Source of the DNA: OLB4 sp002050165 | GTDB lineage: Bacteria > Bacteroidota > Ignavibacteria > Tepidaquicellales > Tepidaquicellaceae | DNA length: 64,000 nt | Assembly (NCBI GenBank): GCA_030263475.1 | Contig: SZPC01000002.1 | Coordinates: forward strand, 124,001 to 188,000 | Reading direction: 5' to 3' | Part shown: positions 1 through 7,858 of the stretch, in pieces | How positions within the stretch are numbered: position 1 is the stretch's first letter | How the letters are laid out: every line of letters begins with the position of its first letter | Translations under genes and position numbers: made by a program | The notes under the pieces: model-generated | Database searches by the model: none | Told to the model about the DNA's origin: nothing | What the model saw: the letters and a program-made list of their open reading frames with translations, nothing else

Positions 1-1
1 G

Positions 2-706
2 CTAAAGATTGAGAATATGTACGTAAATTATGGCGCAATTAAAGCAATACGAGGTATTAACATTCAGGTTAAAGAGGGAAGCATTGTAACTCTTATCGGT
101 GCGAACGGTGCAGGAAAAACTACGACCTTAAGAACAATTTCAGGTTTAATAAAACCGGCTTCAGGCAAAGTAATCTATTGTAATGAGGATATAACAAATC
201 TTTCTGCAGATAAAATTGTACAAAGGGGTATTTCACAATCACCCGAAGGCAGGTTGATATTCTCAAATCTGACTGTACTTGAAAATCTCGAGATGGGAGC
301 TTACACAAGAAAGGACAAATATAAACTTAAAGATGACCTGGAATTTATTTTTCATTTCTTCCCTAGACTTAAAGAACGACTGAAACAGTATGGCGGTACA
401 CTATCAGGGGGTGAACAACAGATGCTCGCTATCTCAAGAGCGCTGATGTCTAAACCAAAATTGTTATTGCTGGATGAACCTTCGCTCGGAATTGCTCCGT
501 TACTTGTGAAAACAATCTTTGAACAAATCGTAAAACTTAACCGGGAAACGGGTATAACTGTACTTATAGTTGAGCAAAATGCCTATCTCGCTTTACAAAA
601 TTCAAATTATGGTTACGTACTTGAAACAGGCGAATTAATTATAGAGGGCGATGCGAAAGAGCTAATTCAAAACGAAGAAGTTAAAAAAGCCTATTTAGGC
701 GGTTAA
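2..706 (+). CDS. livF: Branched-chain amino acid ABC transporter ATP-binding protein (5'-partial)
   Basis: ATPase subunit of the high-affinity branched-chain amino acid importer, acting at the inner face of the cytoplasmic membrane. Visible are a Walker A (GANGAGKTT), the signature LSGGEQQ, a Walker B (LLLLDEP) followed by SLGIAP, and VEQNA at the switch position, which is typical of LivF where Gln follows Glu instead of the usual His. The frame stays open to the window edge and the residues before the first ATG at 17 (LKIEN) match the usual LivF N-terminus, so the true start is upstream and the ATG at 17 is internal. The other Liv subunits are presumably to the left. It could serve a related amide or urea importer. 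Confidence 0.9.
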   Translation, partial: LKIENMYVNYGAIKAIRGINIQVKEGSIVTLIGANGAGKTTTLRTISGLIKPASGKVIYCNEDITNLSADKIVQRGISQSPEGRLIFSNLTVLENLEMGAYTRKDKYKLKDDLEFIFHFFPRLKERLKQYGGTLSGGEQQMLAISRALMSKPKLLLLDEPSLGIAPLLVKTIFEQIVKLNRETGITVLIVEQNAYLALQNSNYGYVLETGELIIEGDAKELIQNEEVKKAYLGG

Positions 707-727
707 AAAAATTAAATAATATTTATT

Positions 728-1888
728 ATGGATTTCAAATTTGCAGATTCAATGTCACGTTTGGGAACGGAGACAGCATTCGAGGTACTCGCTAAAGCTA
801 AGGCTCTCGAAGCGCAGGGGAAACATATCATTCATCTTGAATTAGGTGAACCTGATTTTGATACTCCCCAAAATATAATTGCTGCCGCAATCAAATCATT
901 GCAAAGCGGTGATACACATTATACACCTTCAAACGGAATTCTTCCGTTAAGGGAATCAATCGCCAAATACATGTCAAAAACACGAGGAGTGGATTTTTCA
1001 GCGGACGAGGTTGTTGTAACTCCGGGTGCAAAACCAATTATGTTTTTTGCCATAATGGCGCTTGTCAATCCGGGTGATGAAGTAATTTACCCTAATCCAG
1101 GTTTTCCAATTTACGAATCTATGATTAACTTTGTCGGTGGAAAGCCCGTACCTGTCGCGCTTAAAGAGGAGAGAGGTTTCGCTTTTGATCCGGAAGAGTT
1201 GAGGTCACTCATTTCCCCGAAAACAAAAATGCTTATCATCAACACGCCTCAGAATCCAACCGGTGGAATTTTAACTGAAGAGGATATACGCAAAATCACC
1301 GAAATTATTAAGAATACCGATTTAATTATTTTGAGTGATGAAATTTACAGTAGATTAATTTTTGAAGGTAAACATTTCAGCATAACACAAATTCCCGGAT
1401 TTAAAGAGAGGACAATCATACTCGATGGTTTCTCAAAGTATTATGCAATGACCGGCTGGCGCGCCGGCTACGGTGTAATGCATCCGGAGATTGCATCGAA
1501 AATTTCCAGGTTAATAACAAATAGTAATTCATGCACAAATTCATTTGTACAAAAGGCGTGTATTGAAGCACTTGATGGACCGCAGGACTCAGTTGATAAG
1601 TTCCGTGAGGAATTCCTCGCAAGGCGGGAGATTATAGTTGAAGGTTTGAATTCAATTAATGGATTTTCTTGTATTGTACCGGCAGGTGCTTTCTATGCTT
1701 TCCCCAATATTTCTAAAACAGGTTACTCATCGCGTGAATTGACTGATCACCTTCTGAATAACGCTGGTGTAGCCGCATTGTCAGGTACTGCTTTCGGTGA
1801 ATTTGGTGAAGGATATCTGAGATTTTCGTATGCAAATTCACGGGAGAATATTAAAGAAGCTATAAAGCGTATTAAAGAAGTTTTGTAA
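728..1888 (+). CDS. PLP-dependent class I aminotransferase (aspartate aminotransferase type)
   Basis: Fold-type I aminotransferase that transfers amino groups between aspartate or another amino acid and 2-oxoglutarate in the cytosol. At 386 residues it has the normal family length. NTPQNPTGG carries the substrate and PLP contacts, ILSDEIYS the aspartate that holds the pyridine nitrogen, and FSKYYAMTGWRAGY the PLP lysine at about residue 237. It begins 21 bases after livF and is followed 22 bases later by a flavin-binding protein, with a strong terminator after that. Sequence alone does not separate aspartate from aromatic or prephenate specificity. Confidence 0.88.
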   Translation: MDFKFADSMSRLGTETAFEVLAKAKALEAQGKHIIHLELGEPDFDTPQNIIAAAIKSLQSGDTHYTPSNGILPLRESIAKYMSKTRGVDFSADEVVVTPGAKPIMFFAIMALVNPGDEVIYPNPGFPIYESMINFVGGKPVPVALKEERGFAFDPEELRSLISPKTKMLIINTPQNPTGGILTEEDIRKITEIIKNTDLIILSDEIYSRLIFEGKHFSITQIPGFKERTIILDGFSKYYAMTGWRAGYGVMHPEIASKISRLITNSNSCTNSFVQKACIEALDGPQDSVDKFREEFLARREIIVEGLNSINGFSCIVPAGAFYAFPNISKTGYSSRELTDHLLNNAGVAALSGTAFGEFGEGYLRFSYANSRENIKEAIKRIKEVL

Positions 1889-1910
1889 ACAAAAATTGAA
1901 AAACATAAAA

Positions 1911-2336
1911 ATGGAACAAGAAATAAAAGATAAAATCCTAAATATTTTTTCGGATAATGTTGCAATACATATCGCAACTTCCGGTGGTGAATATTCACCA
2001 TGGATACTCGGAGCCTATTTCGCCTATGACGGACTTGATATTTACTGTGTTCTTGAGACACACGGAAAATCTTTTTCGAATGTTTCGGTCAATCGCAATA
2101 TTGCAATTGAAATATCACAAAATGATGCCTCAAAAGATTTCCTTCAGGGATTTGGAGTTGTGGAAATATTACCACAGTCAGATACTGAGAAAGTTTTGAA
2201 AATGATAACTGACAGGATACCGTGGTTTAAAACGTACACTCCCATCGTTCCGGTGAAACTCAATATTTCAAAATATTTCGTTTCATCACTTGCTGAGGGA
2301 TGGTTCCCTGCAAAGGTTTATGAAAAGCGGGCGTAA
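1911..2336 (+). CDS. Pyridoxamine 5'-phosphate oxidase-like split-barrel protein
   Basis: About 141 residues with the pattern of a small FMN-binding split barrel: an N-terminal helix, then IAIHIATSGG-like and IYCVLETHGKSFSNVSVN strands followed by NIAIEIS, as in the pyridoxamine phosphate oxidase-related superfamily. Substrate is unknown; members reduce flavins, quinones or haem products. I prefer the ATG at 1911; an in-frame TTG at 1896 would add five residues (MKNIK), and neither has a convincing ribosome site. It is probably cotranscribed with the preceding aminotransferase because only 22 bases separate them and a terminator follows directly. Confidence 0.65.
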   Translation: MEQEIKDKILNIFSDNVAIHIATSGGEYSPWILGAYFAYDGLDIYCVLETHGKSFSNVSVNRNIAIEISQNDASKDFLQGFGVVEILPQSDTEKVLKMITDRIPWFKTYTPIVPVKLNISKYFVSSLAEGWFPAKVYEKRA

Positions 2337-2356
2337 TTTTACTCCCTCTTCGAAAG

Positions 2357-2383
2357 GCGATACCATTGTGTATCGCTTTTTTT
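2357..2383 (+). terminator. Intrinsic terminator after the aminotransferase operon
   Basis: GCGATAC at 2357-2363 pairs perfectly with GTATCGC at 2370-2376 around a six-base loop and is followed by seven T residues. It lies 21 bases after the stop codon of the split-barrel gene. Confidence 0.9.
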
Positions 2384-2414
2384 ATGTCGTAAGATAAATC
2401 GTGAACAGATTGTA

Positions 2415-3017
2415 ATGGATGAACTTTGGATAATTTTATTTGTAGTGGTTATTATGGGATTTTTATTTTTTCTCTACAATAAACATAATAATCAGACGAA
2501 GATTTACAATAGAATACCCGGAAGAAAATTCAGAATATATAATAATACATACAAGAGATATATAGTATTCAAAGCAACAGACGCTCAAAATCTTAGACTT
2601 GAATTAAGTTCGTATTCAAAATTTGTAAGCAAAGGAGATGCAGAATACATCTTAAAATATTATTCATTGAATGATTCGGAGATTTTGGAGTTTCCCAAAG
2701 AGTTTCCCACCTCCGATTATTACAATCTTGTAAGCCGCACTACAGGACTGAAAAGGGTTTACGGATACATGCAGGAACAGTCCGATTCAAATAATGACTT
2801 AATTCTTTTAAATGATGAGTCAAATAAAGCTGGCGATACATTGATCGGGTTAACCGGTAATGAAAACATATTCTTTATTAACCTGTATGATCCGGTACCT
2901 GAACTGACCAGGAATGTTGAAATAGGGTTTGAAAAGTTTGACGAGTTCATGAATTACTTTAATATTGAAAATGTTCTTTTAGCACCTCACTCAAAAATTA
3001 TCAGAGTTGAACTATGA
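2415..3017 (+). CDS. Membrane-anchored protein of unknown function
   Basis: 200 residues. The first 21 residues form one hydrophobic helix (IILFVVVIMGFLFFLY) followed by a short basic and asparagine stretch, so the soluble part of about 175 residues is probably anchored to the membrane. The remainder is a mixed alpha/beta domain without cysteines or a motif I recognise; it contains an internal FINLYDPVPEL segment. The stop overlaps the start of the next gene by four bases (ATGA), indicating translational coupling with the secreted protein downstream. The reading frame is supported by normal codon use and tight packing, not by a known family. Confidence 0.6.
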   Translation: MDELWIILFVVVIMGFLFFLYNKHNNQTKIYNRIPGRKFRIYNNTYKRYIVFKATDAQNLRLELSSYSKFVSKGDAEYILKYYSLNDSEILEFPKEFPTSDYYNLVSRTTGLKRVYGYMQEQSDSNNDLILLNDESNKAGDTLIGLTGNENIFFINLYDPVPELTRNVEIGFEKFDEFMNYFNIENVLLAPHSKIIRVEL

Positions 3018-3598
3018 GGAAATTGATTTTTTTATTTCTCGTAATCCCTTATACGGTTGTATTTCCTCAACCGGATGGAAATCTTTTCGATGATGAATTA
3101 ATCCCGGTAATTTCAACTTTACCAGAAGCCTGGAGTACGATAACAATTAAAGATACTATAATATTTTTCCGCGATGAGTTGTCGGAATGTAAAGTTATCC
3201 CGAAAATTGTTCTTAAAGTTGTACCATTATGGACAATCGAAAAATATGCAAATGCAAATATTCACAACAACAGGATTAAATCTCAGTTAATAAAATTGCA
3301 GGAAAAGTGCGGTATATCAGTGTTTGAAAGGAATTCTAACGGTGATTTAAATGGAAATATATTTAATCCGGAATCGGATAGTGAGGATTACGAAACCTGT
3401 CCGTACCATGAAAAACAATGGGAGCTGGAAAGTCGTTTGATTGAGATACCGCAGTTTCACTCTGATAGTTACAGCTACATAATTGTTTCGATCGTAGGGC
3501 AGGAGAAGACTGAAGAAAAAATTAACTCCCGGAAAGTTGCAAGTGAAATTCAGGAAATACTTAACAAGATCAGCGAAAATCTTTTATTGTATAGGTAG
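3014..3598 (+). CDS. Secreted protein of unknown function
   Basis: 194 residues. The N-terminus MRKLIFLFLVIPYTVVFPQ is a convincing Sec signal peptide with likely cleavage before or after PQ, so the mature protein of about 175 residues is periplasmic or surface exposed. It holds five cysteines (in the SECKV, EKCG, YETCPYHEKQ regions among others), possibly forming disulfides, but no catalytic motif I recognise. It overlaps the preceding membrane-anchored gene by four bases and probably works with it. No terminator is evident after it; the next gene is convergent. Confidence 0.6.
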   Translation: MRKLIFLFLVIPYTVVFPQPDGNLFDDELIPVISTLPEAWSTITIKDTIIFFRDELSECKVIPKIVLKVVPLWTIEKYANANIHNNRIKSQLIKLQEKCGISVFERNSNGDLNGNIFNPESDSEDYETCPYHEKQWELESRLIEIPQFHSDSYSYIIVSIVGQEKTEEKINSRKVASEIQEILNKISENLLLYR

Positions 3599-3669
3599 TA
3601 ATGAGATTAATGCTTAACTGCGTTTTAAAGTTCGAAAGGTAAAGTTAACGAACCTTCAAAATGAATTTT

Positions 3670-4605
3670 TTAATAGGCAGAATTGAAATCTATATTCAAC
3701 ACCTCTTTCAAACCTTCTTCAAAATGTCTTGGTGAAAAATCAGGCATAATGGATTTCAGTTTTGTAATATCTGTTCTCTTCTCAAACATTCCATCTGGTT
3801 TTGTTGTATCCCAACTTATCGAACCATCGTAATCAAACACCTTTTTAGCGATCTCAATGTACTCTTTAATTGAGTGGTCGTACCCTGTACCGATATTGAT
3901 AATTTCAGATGAGTTATAATTTTCCATTAAATAAATGCAAGCATCAGCGCAATCTTCGGAATAGAGAGCTTCCCGTCTTGGTTTACCGGAGCCCCAGAAT
4001 ACGAGTTCAGTACCTTTTGTTTTTGCATTATGAAATTTCTTAATCATTGCGCCAATGAAGTGACCTGAATCGAGGTCGTAGTTGTCACCCGGACCATACA
4101 AATTAGTCGGCATAGCAGCTATCGTATTTAATCCGTATTGATTGCGATACAATTGACAGGCAATAATTCCAGTACCTTTTGCTACTGCGTATCCCTTGTT
4201 TGTTTCTTCAAGAGGACCTGCCATGAACCTGTTTTCACTTATTGGTTGCGGATTTTCTTTAGGGTATATGCAGGTTGAGCCGGTGTAGAGCAATTTAGCG
4301 CCCGGTGCGAATTGTTTCATTGATTCGAGAAGGTATAAAATCATCAATGTGTTTTGATATAAAAAATCAGCTTGTCTGGAATTGTTAGCCTGAATGCCAC
4401 CTACCAAACCCGCAACCATAAAGATATACTCCGGCTTTTCAGCTTTGAGATATTCGTCAATTTTTGATTTATTTAACAAATCAAATCCATTTGCGCGTGA
4501 TGGAGTTGAAATATTCTTGTACCCGTTCCTGCTGAGTTGTCTGGTGATCGCACCGCCAAGCATACCAGTGCCACCGAATACTGTAATCTTGTTGTCTTTT
4601 TGCAT
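3670..4605 (-). CDS. fcl: GDP-L-fucose synthase
   Basis: NADPH-dependent 3,5-epimerase/4-reductase that converts GDP-4-keto-6-deoxymannose to GDP-L-fucose for surface polysaccharides. The 311 residues are full length. A Rossmann GGTGMLGG is at residues 11-18; the catalytic set known from E. coli is visible as S110 and C112 in GSTCIYPK, Y139 and K143 in YAVAKG, and H182 in SGHFIGAMIKKFH. PTNLYGPGDNYD is typical of the family. No GDP-mannose dehydratase (gmd) lies next to it; the neighbour on the same strand is an aldehyde dehydrogenase transcribed just before it with a 28-base gap. Divergence from usual N-terminal GHRGMVG suggests a distinct branch. Confidence 0.85.
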   Translation of the reverse strand: MQKDNKITVFGGTGMLGGAITRQLSRNGYKNISTPSRANGFDLLNKSKIDEYLKAEKPEYIFMVAGLVGGIQANNSRQADFLYQNTLMILYLLESMKQFAPGAKLLYTGSTCIYPKENPQPISENRFMAGPLEETNKGYAVAKGTGIIACQLYRNQYGLNTIAAMPTNLYGPGDNYDLDSGHFIGAMIKKFHNAKTKGTELVFWGSGKPRREALYSEDCADACIYLMENYNSSEIINIGTGYDHSIKEYIEIAKKVFDYDGSISWDTTKPDGMFEKRTDITKLKSIMPDFSPRHFEEGLKEVLNIDFNSAY

Positions 4606-4633
4606 TTATTGAAATTTTTTGTTGAGCCGGAAT

Positions 4634-6070
4634 TTACATTTTGTTTGTAATTACCATAATTTTTAATTCTGTCATTTCTTTAATTGCATAATTTATCCCC
4701 TCCCTCGAGTTACCTGAATCCTTAACGCCACCGTAAGGCATTGAATCCATTCTGTAAGTTGGAACATCGTTTACTATGACTCCACCGCAATCAATTTTCT
4801 CGAATGCAAGAAGCGCGTTGTTAATGTTGCTTGTAAATATACCCGCCTGCAATCCGAAATCTGAATCGTTTACTTTTTCGATTGCTTCTTCAAAATAAGT
4901 AAACGGAGTTAATGTGATAACCGGTGCGAATACTTCGTTACAGTTGACCTTATCACGGTCGTTAACATTTTCAATCACAGTCGGCAAATAAACCGCCCCC
5001 GTTCTCTGACCGCCACAAATTATCTTAGCATTATTTTTTTCAGCTTCATTCACCCATGTCTCAACACGTTCAGCTTCACTACTATTTATCATAGGTCCCA
5101 CAATCGTTTCTGGGTCAAACGGATCGCCGTATTTCAGGTTTTTAGTTTTCTCAATCAGCATTTCGCGAAAAGTTTCGTAAATATTTTCATTAACCAAAAC
5201 CCTTTGCACTGAGATACAACTTTGTCCTGCTTGAGCAAAACCACCGAGAGCGATTTTCTGAGCAGTTAAATCAAGGTCATTTGAGTCTTCAATTACCGCA
5301 GCCGCATTTCCTCCAAGCTCAAGGGAAACTTTTTGTTTATGTGCAATTCGTTTCAGGTTCCATCCGACATCGTGGCTACCGGTAAAACTTACCATTTTTA
5401 CGCGTCCATCGGAAATAAATTTTTCAGTACTGCTACCTGCGGATGTAATTACATTTATCGGCGGATTTTTAATACCGACAAACCGGGCTGCGTCATAAAC
5501 AATCTTCCCGACTTCAAGACCACACGCCATGGAGGCAGTAGCAGGTTTTAAAAGTACAACATTCCCTGAGGCAAGTGCAGGTGAAATTTTATGAGCCACT
5601 AAGTTTATTGGAAAATTCCACGGGGTAATTGCAAAAATTATTCCCAGTGGAAAACGTTTTATATATCCGGTTTTACCCTCTGAACCGGGAAGTTGATCAA
5701 GGTTGATAATTTCACCCGGGATGTTTCCCGATGCATTTACACCAAGTCGAAATGTGAGTACCGCTCTTTCAATTTCTATTTTTGAATATTTAATAGGTTT
5801 ACCCGTTTCGAGGGTAATCAGGTCTGCCAGTTCTTCGCGCTTTCGGTAAACTCGTTTTGAGATTTCGTAAAGTAGTCGGGATCTGATATATGCCGGTAAT
5901 GATGAATATTCTTTAAACGATTCAGTAAGGTATTCAAATGCATCCATTGTATCGCTGTCTTGTGAACGATAAATCCTTTTCACAACTTCACCCGAATACG
6001 GATTAACGATGTCAATTGTTTCTTCAGATGTTTTAAAATTATTTCCAACTAAAAATTTTTCCGGTTCCAT
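4634..6070 (-). CDS. NAD(P)-dependent aldehyde dehydrogenase
   Basis: Oxidises an aldehyde to the acid (or acyl product) in the cytosol. At 478 residues it is a complete ALDH: the oxyanion asparagine is in PWNFP (N152), the cofactor lysine in LLKPA (K175), the general base in ELGGN (E251) and the nucleophile in AGQSC (C285). The sequence resembles the lactaldehyde/succinate semialdehyde/phosphorylating-independent glyceraldehyde-3-phosphate branch, but the substrate cannot be read from motifs. It is transcribed ahead of fcl with a 28-base gap; a role in fucose-derived lactaldehyde oxidation is possible but is only inference. Contrast with the catalytically truncated ALDH at 49394-50266. Confidence 0.88.
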   Translation of the reverse strand: MEPEKFLVGNNFKTSEETIDIVNPYSGEVVKRIYRSQDSDTMDAFEYLTESFKEYSSLPAYIRSRLLYEISKRVYRKREELADLITLETGKPIKYSKIEIERAVLTFRLGVNASGNIPGEIINLDQLPGSEGKTGYIKRFPLGIIFAITPWNFPINLVAHKISPALASGNVVLLKPATASMACGLEVGKIVYDAARFVGIKNPPINVITSAGSSTEKFISDGRVKMVSFTGSHDVGWNLKRIAHKQKVSLELGGNAAAVIEDSNDLDLTAQKIALGGFAQAGQSCISVQRVLVNENIYETFREMLIEKTKNLKYGDPFDPETIVGPMINSSEAERVETWVNEAEKNNAKIICGGQRTGAVYLPTVIENVNDRDKVNCNEVFAPVITLTPFTYFEEAIEKVNDSDFGLQAGIFTSNINNALLAFEKIDCGGVIVNDVPTYRMDSMPYGGVKDSGNSREGINYAIKEMTELKIMVITNKM

Positions 6071-6086
6071 AATTTAAATTTTAATT

Positions 6087-6254
6087 TCAAAATATTATCT
6101 GCGTTTCCGATGTTAGCCTGTAAAAATAAATACCCGGATTCATCTTAAGGTTAACCGGATATCCATAATTGAGAACAATATGTGTACTTTCATCGTTTCT
6201 GGATTCACAACCGACCTGTAGTTTTTCGTAGAACGAATAATGGTCATCAGACGA
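6087..6254 (-). pseudogene. Remnant resembling a type IX secretion C-terminal sorting domain
   Basis: On the minus strand a frame without any start codon runs about 55 codons from after a TAG (6255-6257) to a TGA (6087-6089). Its end reads THIVLNYGYPVNLKMNPGIY then FYRLTSETQIIF. The arrangement of a beta strand, then PGIYFYRL, then a short final strand is that of the type A sorting domains carried by T9SS cargo in Bacteroidota and Ignavibacteriota. The usual final Lys-Met-Lys end is lacking and nothing upstream continues the protein, so it appears to be a decayed tail of a lost surface protein. It could also be a chance frame. Confidence 0.45.
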
Positions 6255-6257
6255 CTA

Positions 6258-6787
6258 ATTTGTACAAAAAGATTGATGCAACAGGATGCAGCAGCGTTTG
6301 ATTGATCAATTATTCGGTAAATTTATTTATGTCACGAATATAGTTCCGTCAATTATAAATCAAAATAAATTACACCTTACAACTCTAACGAAGTTAATCA
6401 TTATGGAAAAATTATTAAGGTCATTGTTTGTTGCATTAATTAGGATCTCAATTAGATTTATTCAATCAAAAAATGAAAATTTAAAGTTATTATTATACTT
6501 AAGTCTTTACTCGTCAGGCAGTATATTCATTGTGATTCGCATTTTAATTAAACTCAACCTGTTTGGATTCTACTAGGCCCGGATTGTTATTTTCCTTTAG
6601 TAAATTCGTTTGTATAGTTAATAATTCCGGATGTATTTGCCAAGTAAAATTGGAGCTTCAAATGTATTTATCGGAAACTATATAATTTCCATCGGTTGGT
6701 TAATCAATCTCTTAACAATTGCAAACAAATTATGACATACTTTTTGAAAGTTATATTTTATATCTTACAAACTGTTAAAAATAATCA
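6258..6787. other. Intergenic stretch, no convincing gene
   Basis: Very AT-rich spacer between the sorting-domain remnant and secG. Apart from the doubtful 57-codon frame I see no RNA gene, inverted repeat with a T-run or recognisable promoter in it. It probably holds the secG promoter near 6740-6780. Confidence 0.5.
6403..6576 (+). CDS. Possible small membrane peptide (doubtful)
   Basis: A 57-codon frame beginning at ATG 6403 (an in-frame ATG at 6286 would give 96 residues). The product is very hydrophobic and basic with two candidate membrane segments (LFVALIRISIRFI and LYSSGSIFIVIRILIKL). No family is recognised, there is no clear ribosome site, and the surrounding DNA is very AT-rich, where leucine/isoleucine-rich frames arise by chance. 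Listed because it is the only long frame in this gap. Confidence 0.2.
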   Translation: MEKLLRSLFVALIRISIRFIQSKNENLKLLLYLSLYSSGSIFIVIRILIKLNLFGFY

Positions 6788-7213
6788 ATGTTAACCTTAT
6801 TCATAATATTACTGATCCTACTTTGTGTTGCGATGATGTTGGTAGTGTTATTGCAGTCAGCAAAGGGTGGTGGTCTTTCAGGTACGTTCGGCGGTTCCAA
6901 CGTTTCAGCAATGTTTGGTTCAAGGCGAACCTCAGATTTTCTTTCAAAGTCAACCGTTGTTCTCGCAACTGTATTTCTGATTTCCTGTCTGTTAATCAAC
7001 CTGTATATAAGTTCTGATACCGGAGTTGAAGAGAGTATGATACAGCGTCAGAGCAATCAGATTCAGGTGCCACCGCCGACTGCGCCTCCGATAGACGGAC
7101 AGATGCCACAAACCGGCGAAGAGCAAGCCCCGCCTACAGGCAACGAACAAAAATCACCGCAGGATAATGTAAATGACAATGCGAATGATAATAAAAAACC
7201 TGAAGGGAATTAA
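6788..7213 (+). CDS. secG: Protein-export membrane protein SecG with an extended tail
   Basis: Small accessory subunit of the SecYEG translocon in the cytoplasmic membrane. Residues 2-20 form the first membrane helix, followed by the conserved loop LLQSAKGGGLSGTFGG and SNVSAMFGSRRTSDFLSK, then a second helix at about 54-73. That loop is diagnostic. The 141 residues exceed the usual 75-110 because of a C-terminal tail of about 60 residues rich in Pro, Gln, Asn and Asp, likely disordered. A strong terminator follows, so it is transcribed alone or as the last gene. Confidence 0.93.
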   Translation: MLTLFIILLILLCVAMMLVVLLQSAKGGGLSGTFGGSNVSAMFGSRRTSDFLSKSTVVLATVFLISCLLINLYISSDTGVEESMIQRQSNQIQVPPPTAPPIDGQMPQTGEEQAPPTGNEQKSPQDNVNDNANDNKKPEGN

Positions 7214-7238
7214 CGTTTATTTGAAGAATTTTTGAATT

Positions 7239-7269
7239 AAGCATCCTGTATTATAAGGATGCTTTTTTT
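7239..7269 (+). terminator. Intrinsic terminator after secG
   Basis: AAGCATCCT at 7239-7247 pairs with AGGATGCTT at 7256-7264 around an eight-base loop and runs into a T-tract ending at 7269. It sits 26 bases after the secG stop and directly before the DUF5683 gene. Confidence 0.9.
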
Positions 7270-7278
7270 ATTTCCGAC

Positions 7279-7833
7279 ATGATTAATTACCTACTGTCAA
7301 TAAGTCTGATATTCTTTATTCCGGTTTGTGTTTCATCTCAGGAAATAATTGAACAAAAAAATAATGTTCAACACTTAATATCCGAGACCAACAATATTTC
7401 CATTTCAGACCGGGTAGTACCGGAAATAGAGATGACAAAAGTACCATTAAGGGCTATGATTTATTCAGCAATACTACCGGGTGCAGGTCAGTTTTACAAT
7501 GAATCTTATTGGAAAATTCCGGTAATCGGTGCGCTTGGAGGTTATTTTGTTTATGGTATTGTCAACAATAACAACAAAGCAAATGATTTCGGAGAAAAGT
7601 ATGTTCGTTCTCAAACTTCGTCAAATCCAGAGGGAGATCCAACGTTAAAAGCGTCAAGAGATTTTTATAATAGCCAGAGGGATAATTTCATTATATATTT
7701 ATCCATAACGTATCTTGTAAATATAATTGATGCGTATGTTGATGCCCATCTCTATGACTTCGATGTGAGTGATGATAGTAGCGTAAAATTAAATCCCGGA
7801 TTTGGAAAGATAAACTTCTCAGTCTCCTTTTAA
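7279..7833 (+). CDS. DUF5683 domain membrane protein
   Basis: 184 residues with an N-terminal signal peptide or anchor (MINYLLSISLIFFIPVCVSS). The core VPLRAMIYSAILPGAGQFYNESYWKIP, then IGALGGYFVYGI, then NFIIYLSITYLVNIIDAYVDAHLYDFD is the DUF5683 pattern, a small family of predicted envelope proteins found in Bacteroidota and relatives; molecular function is not established. There are two to three hydrophobic segments in the core. It starts ten bases after the secG terminator, so it needs its own promoter or read-through, and it is convergent with the M16 protease gene 25 bases away. Confidence 0.8.
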   Translation: MINYLLSISLIFFIPVCVSSQEIIEQKNNVQHLISETNNISISDRVVPEIEMTKVPLRAMIYSAILPGAGQFYNESYWKIPVIGALGGYFVYGIVNNNNKANDFGEKYVRSQTSSNPEGDPTLKASRDFYNSQRDNFIIYLSITYLVNIIDAYVDAHLYDFDVSDDSSVKLNPGFGKINFSVSF

Positions 7834-7858
7834 AATCCGGGAATAATTCGTTACAATT

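Noticed and set aside
1896..1910. TTG start for the split-barrel protein
   Set aside because: The ATG at 1911 is a better start codon and the family N-terminus does not need the extra residues.
7793..7843. Inverted pair ATCCCGGATTT ... AAATCCGGGA at the end of the DUF5683 gene
   Set aside because: The left arm lies in coding sequence, the loop is nearly 30 bases long and no T-run follows, so it is not convincing as a terminator.
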